Assembly (NCBI RefSeq): GCF_036320965.1
Contig: NC_092238.1
Span: forward strand, 22,986,903 to 23,050,902
From: Panulirus ornatus
Lineage: Eukaryota > Arthropoda > Malacostraca > Decapoda > Palinuridae
DNA length: 64,000 nucleotides
Reading direction: 5' to 3'
Notes under the pieces: generated by a model
Told to the model about the DNA's origin: nothing
The model's input: the letters and a program-made list of their open reading frames with translations, nothing else
Databases searched by the model: none
Made by a program: the position numbers and the translations under genes
Shown here: one piece after another, positions 20,346 through 33,084 of the stretch
Layout: the number at the start of each line of letters is the position of its first letter
Position numbering within the stretch: position 1 is the stretch's first letter

Positions 20346-23311
20346 TTATTTATTTACATTTATATTTATTTTGCTTTGTCGCTGTCTCCCGCATTTGCGA
20401 GGTAGCGCAAGGAAACAGACGAAAGAAATGGCCCAACCCACCCCCATACCCAATGTATACACACACACGTCCACACACGCAAATATACATACCTATACAT
20501 CTCAATGTACACATATATATACATACACAGACACATACATATATACCCATGTACACAATTCACACTGTCTGCCCCCATTCACTCCCATCGCCACCTCGCC
20601 ACACATGGAATACCTTCCCCCTCCCCCCTCATGTGTGCGAGGTAGCACTAGGAAAAGACAACAAAGGCCCCATTCGTTCACACTCAGTCTCTAGCTGCCA
20701 CGCAATGATGCCCAAAACCACAGCTCCCTTTCCACATCAAGGCCCCACACAACTTTCCATGGTTTACCCCAGACGCTTCACATGCCCTGATTCAATCCAC
20801 TGACAGCACGTCAACCCAGGTATACCACATCGATCCAATTCACTCTATTCCTTGCCCTCCTTTCACCCTCCTGCATGTTCAGGCCCCGATCACACAAAAT
20901 CTTTTTCACTCCATCTTTCAACCTCCAATTTGGTCTCCCACTTCTCCTCATTCCCTCCACCTCCGAAACATACATCCTCTTGGTCAATCTTTCCTCACTC
21001 ATTCTCTCCATGTGCCCAAACCATTACAAAACACCCTCTTCTGCTCTCTCAACCACGCTCTTTTTATTTCCACACATCTCTCTTACCCTTACATTACTTA
21101 CTCGATCAAACCACCTCACACCACACATTGTCCTCAAACATCTCATTTCCAGCACATCCATCCTCCTGCGCACAACTCTATCCATAGCCCACGCCTCGCA
21201 ACCATACAACATTGTTGGAACCACTATTCCTTCAAACATACCCATTTTTGCTTTCCGAGATAATGTTCTCGACTTCCACACATTCTTCAAGGCTCCCAGG
21301 ATTTTCGCCACCTCCGCTTCCATGGTTCCATCCGCTGCCAGATCCACTCCCAGATATCTAAAACACTTTACTTCCTCCAGTTTTTTTCTCCATTCAAACT
21401 TACCTCCCAATTTACTTGACCCTCAACCCTACTGTACCTAATAACCTTGCTCTTATTCACATTTACTCTTAACTTTCTTCTTTCACACACTTTACCAAAC
21501 TCAGTCACCAGCTTCTGCAGTTTCTCACATGAATCAGCCACCAGTGCTGTATCATCAGCGAACAACAACTGACTCACTTCCCAAGCTCTCTCATCCACAA
21601 CAGACTTCATACTTGCCCCTCTTTCCAAAACTCTTGCATTCACCTCCCTAACAACCCCATCCATAAACAAATTAAACAGCCATGGAGACATCACACACCC
21701 CTGCCGCAAAACTACATTCACTGAGAACCAATCACTTTCCTCTCTTCCTACACGTACACATGCCTTACATCCTATATAAAAATTTTTCACTGCTTCTAAC
21801 AACTTGCCTCCCACACCATATATTCTTAATACCTTCCACAGAGCATCTCTATCAACTCTATCATATGCCTTCTCCAGATCCATAAATGCTACATACAAAT
21901 CCATTTGCTTTTCTAAGTATTTCTCACATACATTCTTAACAGCAAACACCTGATCCACACATCCTCTACCACTTCTGAAATCACACTGCTCTTCCCCAAT
22001 CTGATGCTCTGTACATGCCTTCACCCTCTCAATCAATACCCTCCCATATAATTTACCAGGAATACTCAACAAACTTATACCTCTGTAATTTGAGCACTCA
22101 CTCTTATCCCCTTTGCCTTTGTACAATGGCACTATGCACGCATTACGCCAATCCTCAGGCACCTCACCATGAGTCATACATACATTAAATAACCTTACCA
22201 ACCAGTCAACAATACAATCACCCCCTTTTTTAATAAATTCCACTGCAATACCATCCAAACCTGCTGCCTTGCCGGCTTTCATCTTCCGCAAAGCTTTTAC
22301 TACCTCTTCTCTGTTTACCAAATCATTTTCCCTAACCCTCTCACTTTGCACACCACCTCGACCAAAACACCCTATATCTGCCACTCTATCATCAAACACA
22401 TTCAACAAACCTTCAAAATACTCACTCCATCTCCTTCTCACATCACCACTACTTGTTATTACCTCCCCATTTGCGCCCTTCACTGAAGTTCCCATTTGCT
22501 CCCTTGTCTTACGCACTTTATTTACCTCCTTCCAGAACATCTTTTTATTCTCCCTAAAATTTAATGATACTCTCTCACCCCAACTCTCATTTGCCCTCTT
22601 TTTCACCTCTTGCACCTTTCTCTTGACCTCCTGTCTCTTTCTTTTATACATCTCCCACTCAATTGCATTTTTTCCCTGCAAAAATTGTCCAAATGCCTCT
22701 CTCTTCTCTTTCACTAATAATCTTACTTCTTCATCCCACCACTCACTACCCTTTCTAATCTGCCCACCTCCCACTCTTCTCATGCCACAAGCATCTTTAG
22801 TGCACTCCATCACTGATTCCCTAAATACATCCCATTCTTCCCCCACTCCCCTTACTTTCATTGTTCTCACCTTTTTCCATTCTTTACTCAGTCTCTCCTG
22901 GTACTTCCTCACACAAGTCTCCTCCCCAAGCTCACTTACTCTCACCACTCTCTTCACCCCAACATTCACTCTTCTTTTCTGAAAACCCACACAAATCTTC
23001 ACCTTCACCTACACAAGATAATGATCAGACATCCCTCCAGTTGCACCTCTCAGCACATTAACATCCAAAAGTCTCTCTTTCGCGCGCCTGTCAATTTACA
23101 CGTATAACGCTCTCTGGCCATCTCTCCTACTTACATACATATACTTATGTATATCTCGCTTTTTAAACCAGGTATTCCCAATCACCAGTCCTTTTTCAGC
23201 ACATAAATCTACAAGCTCTTCACCATTTCCATTTCCAACACTGAACACCCCATATATACCAATTATTCCCTCAACTGCCACATTACTCACCTTTGCATTC
23301 AAATCACCCAT
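20346..23311 (-). mobile_element. Family A LINE, 2.97 kb copy with target-site duplication
   Basis: The best-defined single insertion in the window. The 3' end is at 20346 with a TTTA-rich tail; then come a long-type 3' UTR, C-terminal region, full RT and the last third of EN (from MGDLNAKVSNV). It is 5'-truncated and flanked by 15-bp direct repeats. Defects in reading order: loss of 5 bases in EN near 23100; a TAG near 23009 in the segment after SDHYLV; extra T bases near 21386; an in-frame loss of the DHRVGEG part near 21311; and a TAA near 21027. It combines a young-type coding region with a long 3' UTR. Confidence 0.92.
21368..23008 (-). pseudogene. Family A EN-linker + reverse transcriptase frame
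   Basis: 546 uninterrupted codons. Residues 1-200 are the basic linker after EN (KYQERLSKEWKKV, KREAFGQFLQGKN, KRKRQEVKRKVQE). RT follows with GLDGIAVEFIKKGG (about 250), YRGISLLS, GFRSGRGCVDQ-like (Gly replaced by Asp: CDFRSGRG), D377 in FMDLEKAYD, QGCVMSP, and D485/D486 in FADD. The frame is lost just after LNGEK, so the conserved C-terminal region is out of frame. EN upstream is cut off by a TAG. This is the longest RT frame in the window, but not a full protein. Confidence 0.82.
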
Positions 23312-23319
23312 CACTCATA

Positions 23320-23326
<7 letters not shown>
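23312..23326. repeat. Target-site duplication, right copy
   Basis: CACTCATATTCATAT, identical to 20331-20345; a (TA)n array follows directly. Confidence 0.8.

Positions 23327-23357
<31 letters not shown>
23327..23357. repeat. (TA)n tract
   Basis: TA array between a LINE target site and a foldback repeat. Confidence 0.9.
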
Positions 23358-23361
<4 letters not shown>

Positions 23362-23652
23362 CATTCCTATGAGTGCACAGGGAAAATGAAACATGATAAG
23401 TTCCCAAGTGCACTTTCATGTAATAATCACATCAGGGGAGACAGGAGAGAGATAATTCAGTTGATATAAACATGTGATTGTCTTGGACAGTCACATGTTT
23501 ACCAAATGACGTCCTAGCTACTTCTCTTTGTTGCATATCAACTGATTGTTATTTCTCTCGTGTCTCCCCTGATGATGTGATCATTACACGAAAATGCACT
23601 TGGGAACTTATCATATTTCATTGTCCCCATGGAATCATAGGAATATACTTGA
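23358..23652. repeat. Foldback repeat with long inverted arms
   Basis: The left arm (about 23360-23470) and right arm (about 23543-23648) are imperfect inverted copies. Matched parts include GATAAGTTCCCAAGTGCA with its complement, the CAGGGGAGACA block, and the ends CATTCCTATGA and TCATAGGAAT. The centre contains a second inverted pair, ACATGTGAT and GTCACATGT. The left arm lacks about 30 bases present in the right one. No coding capacity. It resembles a foldback or MITE-like DNA repeat; no target-site duplication was established. Confidence 0.7.
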
Positions 23653-23714
23653 TCATGTGCAAAATTGTGATCCTTTCCAACATAAACATACATTTAATAT
23701 TATTTACTTTTTTT

Positions 23715-24474
23715 TCATTATTTTACTTTATCGCTGTCTCCCACATTAGCGAGGTAGCACAAGGAAACAGACAAAAGAATGGCCCAACCCACCCACATAC
23801 ACATGTATATACATACATATCCACACGCACATATACATACCTATACGTCTCAACGTATACATATATATATATATATACACACAGACATACATATATACAC
23901 ATGCACATGATTCATACTGTCTGCCTTTATTCATTCCATCGCCATCCCGCCACACATGAAATAACAACCCCCTCCCCCCGCTTGTGCACAAGGTAGCACT
24001 AGGAAAAGACAACAAAGGGCACATTCGTTCACACTCAGTCTCTAGCTGTTATGTATAATGCACTGTTCACACTCAGTCTCTAGCTGTCATGTATAATGCA
24101 ACGAAACCACAGCTCCCTTTCCACATCCAGGCCACACAGAACTTTCCATAGTTTACCCCAGATGCTTCACATGCCCTGGTTCAATCCAATGACAGCACGT
24201 CGACTCCGGTATACCACATCGTTTCAATTCATTCTATTCCTTGCACGCCTTTCACCCTCCTGCATATTCAGGCCCTGATCACTCAAAATCTTTTCCACTC
24301 CATCTTTCCACCTCCAATTTGGTCTCCCACTTCTCCTCCTTCCCTCCACCTCTGACACATATATCCTCTTGGTCAATCTTTCCTCACTCATTCTCTCCAT
24401 GTGCCCAAATCATTTCAAAACACCCTCTTCTGCTCTCTCAACCACACTCTTTTTATTACCACACATCTCTCTTA
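23715..24474 (-). pseudogene. Family A C-terminal end with long 3' UTR
   Basis: Minus-strand remnant: tail hairpin with TTAGCGAGG, long-type 3' UTR and coding sequence back to REMCGNKKSV. An about 36-base unit (GTTCACACTCAGTCTCTAGC...) is duplicated in tandem at about 24026-24100. It breaks at CTCTCTTA into the plus-strand copy at 24475. Confidence 0.85.
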
Positions 24475-26281
24475 GGGCGCAAATGGGGAGGTGATAACAA
24501 GTAGTGGTGATGTGAGAAGGAGATGGAGTGAGTATTTTGAAGGTTTGTTAAATGTGTTTGATGATAGAGTGACAGATATAGGGTGTTTTGGTCGAGGTGG
24601 TGTGCAAAGTGCGAGGGTTAGGGAAAATGAGTTGGTAAACAGAGAAGAGGTAGTAAAAGCTTTGCGGAAGATGAAAGCCGGCAAGCAGCAGGTTTGGATG
24701 GTATTGCAGTGGAATTTATTAAAAAAGGGGGTGACTGTATTGTTGACTGGTTGGTAAGGTTATTTAATGTATGTATGACTCATGGTGAGGTGCCTGAGGA
24801 TTGGCGGAATGCGTGCATAGTGCCACTGTACAAAGGCAAAGGGGATAAGAGTGAGTGCTCACATTACAGAGGTATAAATTTGTTGAGTATTCCTGGCAAA
24901 TTATATGGGAGGGTATTGATTGAGAGGGTGAAGGCATGTACAGAGCATCAGATTGGGGAAGAGCAGTGTGGTTTCAGAAGTGGTAGAGGATGTGTGGATC
25001 AGGTGTTTGCTTTGAAGAATGTATGTGAGAAATACTTAGAAAAGCAAATGGATTTGTATGTAGCATTTATGGATCTGGAGAAGGCATATGATAGACTTGA
25101 TAGAGATGGTCTGTGGAAGGTATTAAGAATATATGGTGTGGGAGGCAAGTTGTTAGAAGCAGTGAAAAGTTTTTATCGAGGATGTAAGGCATGTGTACGT
25201 GTAGGAAGAGAGGAAAGTGATTGGTTCTCAGTGAATGTAGGTTTGCGGCAGGGGTGTGTGATGTCTCCATGGTTGTTTAATTTGTTTATGGATGGGGTTG
25301 TTAGGGAGGTGAATGCAAGAGTTTTGGAAAGAGGGGCAAGTATGAAGTCTGTTGGGGATGAGAGAGCTTGGGAAGTGAGTCAGTTGTTGTTCGCTGATGA
25401 TACAGCGCTGGTGGCTGATTCATGTGAGAAACTGCAGAAGCTGGTGACTGAGTTTGGTAAAGTGTGTGAAAGAAGAAAGTTAAGAGTAAATGTGAATAAG
25501 AGCAAGGTTATTAGGTACAATAGGGTTGAGGGTCAATTCAATTGGGAGGCGAGTTTGAATGGAGAAAAACTGGAGGAAGTGAAGTGTTTTAGATATCTGG
25601 GAGTGGATCTGGCAGCGGATGGAACCATGGAAGTGGAAGTGGATCATGGGGGGGGGGGGGGAATTCTGGGAGCCTTGAAGAATGTGTGGAAGTCGAGAAC
25701 ATTATCTCGGAAAGCAAAAATGGGTATGTTTGAAGGAATAGTGGTTCCAACAATGTTGTATGGTTGCGAGGCGTGGACTATGGATAGAGTTGTGCGCAGG
25801 AGGATGGATGTGCTGGAAATGAGATGTTTGAGGGCAATGTGTGGTGTGAGGTGGTTTGATCGAGTAAGTAACGCAAGGGTAAGAGAGATGTGTGGAAATA
25901 AAAAGAGCGTGGTTGAGAGAGCAGAAGAGGGTGTTTTGAAATGGTTTGGTCACATGGAGAGAATGAGTGAGGAAAGATTGACCAAGAGGATATATGTGTC
26001 GGAGGTGGAGGGAACGTGGAGAAGAGGGAGACCAAATTGGAGGTGGAAAGATGGAGTGAAAAAGATTTTGTGTGATTGGGGCCTGAACATGCAGGAGGGT
26101 GAAAGGAGGGCAAAGAATAGAGTGAATTGGAGCGATGTGGTATACCGGGGTTGACGTGCTGTCAGTGGATTGAATCAAGGCATGTGTATGGGGGTGGGTT
26201 GGGCCATTTCTTTTGTCTGTTTCCTTGCGCTACCTCGCAAACGAGGGAGACAGCGACAAAGCAAAAAAAAAAAAAAAAAAA
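24475..26281 (+). mobile_element. Family A LINE, complete RT, shortened 3' UTR
   Basis: Plus-strand copy from the ANGEVITSSGDV linker to an A-tail. A one-base loss near 24684 (GGCAAGCAGC) separates the N-terminal RT finger motif from the rest. A G-run at 25648-25661 replaces the DHRVGEGAK segment without losing frame. The 3' UTR has an additional deletion: CAAGGCATG jumps straight to TGTATGGGGGTGGG. Confidence 0.9.
24694..26154 (+). pseudogene. Family A reverse transcriptase, 486 open codons
   Basis: Starts inside RT at MDGIAVEFIKKGG (the ATG is internal, not a native start). It contains SHYRGINLLS, GFRSGRGCVDQ, D127 in FMDLEKAYD, LRQGCVMSP, D235/D236 in FADD, NKSKVIRY and FRYLGVDL, then the whole C-terminal region with MLYGCEAWTMD, CGNKKSVVERAEEGVLKWFG and WRWKDGVKKIL. 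All catalytic RT residues are present. Missing pieces are EN, the linker and the first RT block, lost to a one-base deletion and 5' truncation. It is the most complete RT-to-end frame in the window. Confidence 0.85.
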
Positions 26282-29200
26282 TCTCTCTTAATCTATTGTT
26301 ACTTACTCGATCAAACCACCTCACACCACATAATGTCCTCAAACATCTCATTTCCAGCACATCCACCCTCCTCCGCACAACTCTATCTACAGCCCATGCC
26401 TCGCAACCATATAACATTGTTGGAACCACTATTCCTTCAAACATACCCACTTTTGCTTTCCGAGATAATGTTCTTGATTTCCACATATTCTTCAATGCTC
26501 CCAGAACTTTCGCCCCCCTCCCCCACTCTATGATTCACTTCCAATTCCATGGTTCCATTCGCTGCCAAATTGACTCCCAGATCCCCACTCTATGATTCAC
26601 TTCCAATTCCATGGTTCCATTCGCTGCCAAATTGACTCCCAGATATCTAAATCACTTCACTTCCTCCAGTTTTTCTCCATTCAAACTTACCTCCCAATTG
26701 ACTTGTCCCTCAACCCTACTGTACCTAATAACCTTGCTCTTATTCACATTTACTCTCAGCTTTCTTCTTTCACACACTTTACCAAACTCAGTCACCAGCT
26801 TTTGCAGTTTCTCACACGAATCAGCAACCAGTGCTGTATCATCTGCAAACAACAACTGACTCACTTTCCAAGCTCTCTCATCCACAACAGACTGCAAACT
26901 TGCCCCTCTTTCCAAAACTCTTGCATTCACCTCCCTAACAGCCCCATCTATAAACAAATTAAACAACCATGGAGACATCACACACCCCTGCCGCAAACCT
27001 ACATTCACTGAGAACTAATCACTTTCCTCTCTTCCTACACGTACACATGCCTTACATTCTCGATAAAAACTTTTCACTGCTTCTAACAACTTGCCTCCCA
27101 CACCATATATTCGTAATACCTTCCACAGAGCATCTCTATCAACTCTATCATATCCCTTCTCCAAATCCATAAATGCTACATATAAATCCATTTGCTTTTC
27201 TAAGTACTTCTCACATACACTCTTGAAAGCAAACACCTGATCCACACATCCTCTACCACTTCTGAAATCACACTGCTCTTCCCCAATCTCAGTGATGCTC
27301 TGTACATGCCTTCACCTTCTCAATCAATACCCTCCCATATAATTTACCAGGAATACTCAACAAACTTATACCTCTGTATTTGAGCACTCACTTTTATCCC
27401 CTAAGCCTTTGAACAACAGCACTATGCAAGCATTCTGCCAATCCTCAGGCACCTCACCATGAGTCATACATACATTAAATAACCTTACCAACCACTCAAC
27501 AATAGTCACCCCCTTCTGTAATCAATTCCACTGCAATACCATCCAAACCTGTTGCCTTGCCGGCTTTCATCTTTCGCAAAGCTTTTACTACCTCTTCTCT
27601 GTTTACCAAATCATTCTCCCTATCCCTCTCACTTTGCACACCACCTCGACCAAAACATCCTACATCTGCAACTCTATCATCACACACATTCAACAAACCT
27701 TCAAATTACTCACTCCATCTCCTTCTCACATCACAACTACTTGTTATCACCTCCCCATCAGCCACCTTCACTGAAGTTCCCATTTGTTCCCTTGTCTTAT
27801 GCACTTTATTTACCTCCTTCCAAAAACATCTTTTTATTCTCCCTAAAATTTAATGATACTCTTTCACCCCAACTCTCATTTGCCCTCTTTTTTGCCTCTT
27901 GCACCTTTCTCTTGACCTCCTGCCTCATTCTTTTATACATCTCCCACTCATTTTCATTATTTCCCTGCAAAAATCGTCCAAATGCTTCTCGCTTCTCTTT
28001 CACTAATAATCTTACTTCTTCATCCCACCAATCACTACCCTTTCTAATCTGCCCACCTCCCACACTTCTCATGCCACAAGCATCTTTTGCACAAGCCATC
28101 ACTGCTTCCCTAAATACATCCCATTCCTCCCCCACTCCCCTTACCTCCTTGTTCTCACCTTTTTCCATTCTGTACTCAGTGTCTCTTGCTACTTCCTCAC
28201 ACAAGTCTCCTTCCCAAGCTCACTTACTCTCACCACTCTCTTCACCCCAACATTCTCTCTTCTTTTCTGAAAACCTCTACAAATCTTCACCTTCACCTCC
28301 ACAAGATAATGATCAGGCATCCCTCCAGTTGCACCTCTCAGCACATTAACATCCAAAAGTCTCTCTTTCACACACCTATCAATTAACACGTAATCCAATA
28401 ATGCTCTCTGGCCATCTCTCCTACTTACATACGTATACTTACGTATATCTCTCTTTTTAAACCAGGTATTCCCAATCACCAGTCCATTTTCAGCACATAA
28501 ATCTACAAGCTCTTCACACTTTCCATTTACAACACTAAACACACCATGTACACCAATTATTCCCTCAACTGCCACATTACTCACCTTTGCATTCAAATCA
28601 CCCATCACTATAACCCGGTCTCGTGCGTCAGCACTACTAACACATTCACTCAGCTGCCCCCAAAACAATTGCCTCTCATGATCTTTCTTCTCATGCCCAG
28701 GTGCATATGCACCAATTATCACCCATCTCTCTCCATCCACTTTCAGTTTTACCCATATCAATCTAGAGTTTACTTTCTTACACTCTATCACATACTCCCA
28801 CCACTCCTGTTTCAGGAGTAGTGCTACTTCTTCCCTTGCTCTTGTCCTCTCACTAACCCCTGACTTTACTCCCAAGACATTCCCAAACCACTCTTCCCTT
28901 TACCCTTGAGCTTCATTTCACTCAGAGCCAAAACATGCAGGTTCCTTTCGTCAAACATACTACCTATCTCCTTTTTTCTCGTTTTGGTTACATCCACACA
29001 CATTTAGACACCCCAATCCGAGCCTTCGAGGAGGATGAGTACTCCCTGCGGGACTCCTTCTTCTGTTTCCCCTTTTAGAAAGTTAAAATACAAGGAGGGG
29101 AGGGTTTCCAGCCCTCCGCTCCCATCCCCTTTAGTCACCTTCTACAACACATGATGAATGCATGGGAAGTATTCTTTCTCCCATATCCCCAGTGATATTA
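26282..29200 (-). pseudogene. Family A LINE, 5'-complete, 3'-truncated, old
   Basis: Minus-strand copy reaching the 5' signature near 29195 but lacking the 3' UTR and last coding part (starts at the VSNNRLREI region). It covers 5' UTR, EN (28189-28875 open, with GDLNAKVS, DYVLIDRC and PDHYLVEV), linker (27806-28204) and RT pieces (27496-27696, 27015-27245, 26652-27008, 26175-26495). It has many frameshifts. A 62-base direct duplication lies at 26520-26643 within the LGVNLAANG coding region. SDH has become PDH in EN. Confidence 0.88.
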
Positions 29201-29221
29201 TATTTATCATATTTATGACAT

Positions 29222-31137
29222 TTATTATACTTTGTCGGTCTCCCACATTAGTGAGGTAGTGCAAGGAAACAGACAAAAGAATTGCCCAAACCACCCACAT
29301 ATACATGTATATACATACACGTCCACACACGCACATATACATACCTACACATTTCAACATATACATATATATACATACACAGACATATACATATATACAC
29401 ATGTACATAATTCATACTTTCTACCGTTATTCATTCCCGTCACCATCCTGCCACACATGAAATGACAACTCTCTCCCCCCACATGCACACGAGGTAGTGC
29501 CAGGAAAAAGACAACAATGGCCACATTCATTCACACTCAGTCTCAAGCTGTCATGTTTAATGCACCGAAACCACAGCTCCCTTTCCACATCCAAGCCCCA
29601 CAAAACTTCCCATGGTTTACCACAGATACTTCACATACCCTGGTTCCATCCATTGACAGCACGTTGACCCCGGTATACCACATCGTTCCAATTCATTCTA
29701 TTCCTTACACGCCTTTCACCCTCCTGCATGTTCAGGTCCCGATCGCTCAAAATCTTTTTCATTCCATCCTTCCACCTCCAATTTGGTCTCTCACTTCTCC
29801 TCGTTCCCTCCACCTCTGACACATATATCCTGTTTGCCAATCTTTCCTCACTCATTCTCTCCATGTGACCAAAACATTTCAATACATCCTCTTCTGCTCT
29901 CTCAACCACACTCTTTTTATTACCACCATCTCTCTTACCCATTCATTACTTACTTGATCAAACCACCTCACACCACATACTGTCCTCAGACATCTCATTT
30001 CCAACACATCCACCCTCCTCTGCACAACCCCATCTACAGCCCACGCCTCGCAACCATATAACGTTGGAACCACTATTCCTTCAACATACCCATTTTTGCT
30101 TTCTAAGACAATGTTCTACCTTCCACATATATTTCAACGCTCCCAGAAAATTTGCCCCCTCCCCCACCCTGACTCACTTCCACTTCCAGGGTTCCATCTG
30201 GTGCCAAAGCCACTCCTAAATACCTAAAACACTTCACTTCCTCTAATTTTTCTCCATTCAGACTCACCTCCCAACTGACTTGTACCTCAACCCTACTGTA
30301 CCTAATAACCTTGCTCTTATTCACATTTACTCTCAGCTTTCTTCTTTCACACACTTTACCAAACTCCACCACCAGCTTCTGCAGTTTCTCACAAATCAGC
30401 CACCAGCACCATATCATCAGCGAACAACAACCGATTCATTTCCCAAGCCCTCTCATCCATAACTGACCGCATACTTGCCCCTCTCTCCAAGACTCTTGCA
30501 TTCACCTCCCTAACAACCCCATCCATAAACAAATTAAACAACCATGGAGACATCACGCACCTCTGCAGCAAACCAACATTCACTGAGAGCCAATCACTTT
30601 CCTCTCTTCCTACTCGTACACATGCCTTATATCCTCGATAAAAACTTTTCACTGCTTCCAGCAACTTTCCTCCAACACCATATACTCTAATACCTTCCAA
30701 GAGCATCTCTATCAACTCTATCATATGCCTTCTCCAGATCCATAAATGCTACATACAAATCCATTTGTTTTTCTAAATATTTCTCACATACATTCTTCAA
30801 AGCAAACACCTGATCTACACATCCTCTACCACTTCTGAAATCACACTGCTCTTCCCCAGTCTGATGCTCTGTACATACCTTCACCCTCTCAACCAATACC
30901 CTCCCATATAATTTCCCAGGAATACTCAACAAACTTATACCTCTGTAATTTGAACACTCACCTTTATCCCCTTTGCCTTTGTACCATAGCACTATGCGTA
31001 CATTCTGCCAATCCTCAGGCACTTCACCATAAGCCATACACACACTGAATATCCTCACCAACCAGTCAACAACACAGTCATCCCCATCTTTAATAAATTC
31101 CACTGCAATACCATCCAAACCCATCGCTTTGCCGGCA
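29222..31137 (-). pseudogene. Family A LINE, old copy with long 3' UTR
   Basis: Minus-strand copy: tail hairpin (CCCACATTAGTGAGG), long 3' UTR, C-terminal region, RT back to GLDGIAVEFI. Broken frames at 29631-29942, 29879-30073, 30103-30417, 30389-30724 and 30687-31124. It is more diverged than the young copies (AFADDMVLV-type FADD box, WYKGKGDKGE). It ends at AGAMPAY-like sequence, where the next copy's 3' UTR begins in the same orientation. Confidence 0.87.
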
Positions 31138-31858
31138 TATCAACATGTACAAATATACATACACATACACAGATGCATACATATATACACATGTACATAT
31201 TCATACTTGCTTGCCTTCATCCATTCCTGGCACCACCCCACTCCACAGGAAACAACACTGCTAACCCCACCCCTTTCAGCGAGGAAGCACCAGGAAAACA
31301 GACAAATAAGGCCACATTTGTTCACACTCAATCTCTAGTTGTAATGTATAATGCACCAAAACCACAGCTCCCTATCCACATCCAGGCCCCACATATCTTT
31401 CCATGGTTTAGCCCAGATGTTTCATGTGGCCTGGTTCAGTCCATTGACAGCATGTTGACCCCCGTATACTACATCATTCCAATTCACTCTATTTCTCGCA
31501 GGCCTCTCACCCTCCTGTATGTTCAGGCCCCGATCAATCAAAATCTTTTTCACTCCATCCTTCCATTTCTGCACCTGCTTCTCCTTGTTCCCTCCACCTC
31601 CGTGACTCACTTCCACTTCAAAAGTTCCATTCACTGCCAAGTCCACTCCCAGATATCTAAAACACTTCACTTCCTCCAATTTTTCTAGATTCAAACTTAC
31701 ATCCCAACTAACTTGTCCCTCAACCCTGCTGAACCTAACAACCTTGCTCTTACTCTTATTCACACAGTTTTCCAAACTCAGTCACCAACTTCTGCAGTTT
31801 CTCACTTAAAATCAGCCACCAGTGCTGTATCATTGGCAAACAACTACCTCACTTTCCT
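31138..31858 (-). pseudogene. Family A LINE, internally deleted 3' part
   Basis: Minus-strand piece with part of the long 3' UTR, C-terminal codons, then an internal deletion that fuses the EGGGN segment directly to EVEVSHGG near 31600, then KCFRYLGVDL and NKSKV. Open segment 31422-31775. It lacks the extreme 3' tail. 5' truncated at 31858 into unique sequence. Confidence 0.82.
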
Positions 31859-32290
31859 GTGATTGCAAGCATTCTACCACCCATTTTGCTTATGGTACCA
31901 TACCATCAATTGAGTGTAAGATGAATGCTATGATCAAAAGAGTGATCAAGGCTCTGGGATATTCTAAGCATGATTTTTCTTATATTTTTTTCTGAATATG
32001 TACACAATTATCAGTTTAAACATTAAGTTGTATCCTACTGTCGAGAACTGTCTAGAAAAATATATAGAAGATATAGTTTTATGTACCGTTCATCAAGCAA
32101 GAGATGAAAATCCTAAACTGAAAGGCATTCCCTTACCTCCCTGCTACAGCAAGCCTTCTACCACCCAATTTTTCATATGCATATGTAATTCATTTTCAAA
32201 GCAAAAATTAATCTAGAACCTATCAAATACAACTGAGTTGAGAAATATGTACGAAATACAACTTATCATATCTTTTGCTGAGTGTAAGAT
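31859..32290. other. Unique sequence with a diverged direct repeat
   Basis: Two stretches resemble each other: 31862-31935 (CTACCACCCATTTTGC ... GAGTGTAAGATGAATG) and 32147-32290 (CTACCACCCAATTTTTC ... GAGTGTAAGATG). The second is interrupted by the LINE at 32291. No coding motif recognised. Confidence 0.5.
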
Positions 32291-33084
32291 GTGCTGGAAA
32301 TGAGATGTTTGAGGACAATATGTGTAAGGTGGTTTGATCGAGTAAGTAATGTAAGGGTAAGAGAGATGTGTGGAAAGAAAAAAAGCGTGGTTGAGAGAGC
32401 AGAAGAGGGTGTTTTGAAACGGTTTGGGCACATGGAGAGAATGAGTGAGGAAAGATTGACCAAGAGGATATATGTGTCGGAGGTGGAGGGAACAAGGAGA
32501 AGTGGGAAACCAAATTGGAGGTGGAAAGATGGAGTGAAAAAGATTTTGAGTGATCGGAGCCTGAACATGCAGGAGGGTGAAAGGCGGGCAAGGAATAGAG
32601 TGAATTGGAACAATGTGGTATACCAGGGTCGATGTGCTGTCAATGGATTGAATCAGGGCATGTGAAGCGTCTGGGGTAAACCATGGAAAGTTGTGTGGGG
32701 CCTGGATGTGGAAAGGGAGCTGTGGTTTCAGGCATTATTGCATGACAGCTAGAGACTGAGTGTGAACAAATGGGGCCTTTGTTGTCTTTTCCTAGCGCTA
32801 CCTCGCACACATGAGGGGGTAGGGGGATGCTATTCCACGTGTGGCGAGGTGGCGATGGGAATGAATAAGGGCAGACAGTGTGTATTGTTTGCATGTGTAT
32901 ATATGTATGTGTCTGTGTGTGTATATATATGTGTACATTGAGACGTATGGGTATGTATATTTGCGTGTGTGGACGTGTATGTATATACATGTGTATGGGG
33001 GTGGGTTGGGCCATTTCTTTCGTCTGTTTCCTTGCGCTACCTCGCAAACGCAGGAGACAGCGACAAAGCAAAATAAATAAATAA
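32291..33084 (+). pseudogene. Family A C-terminal end, long 3' UTR, nested insertion
   Basis: Open frame 32291-32665 from LEMRCLRTIC to the end, then a complete long-type 3' UTR with tail hairpin and an AAATAAATAAATA tail. The flanks AAGATG / AAAGATGAATG suggest a short target-site duplication, and the sequence after the tail continues the local repeat seen at 31918. Confidence 0.88.

Noticed and set aside
23358..23652. Foldback considered as a miRNA precursor or CRISPR-like repeat
   Set aside because: Arms are far too long for a pre-miRNA, there is only one unit, and the organism is eukaryotic.
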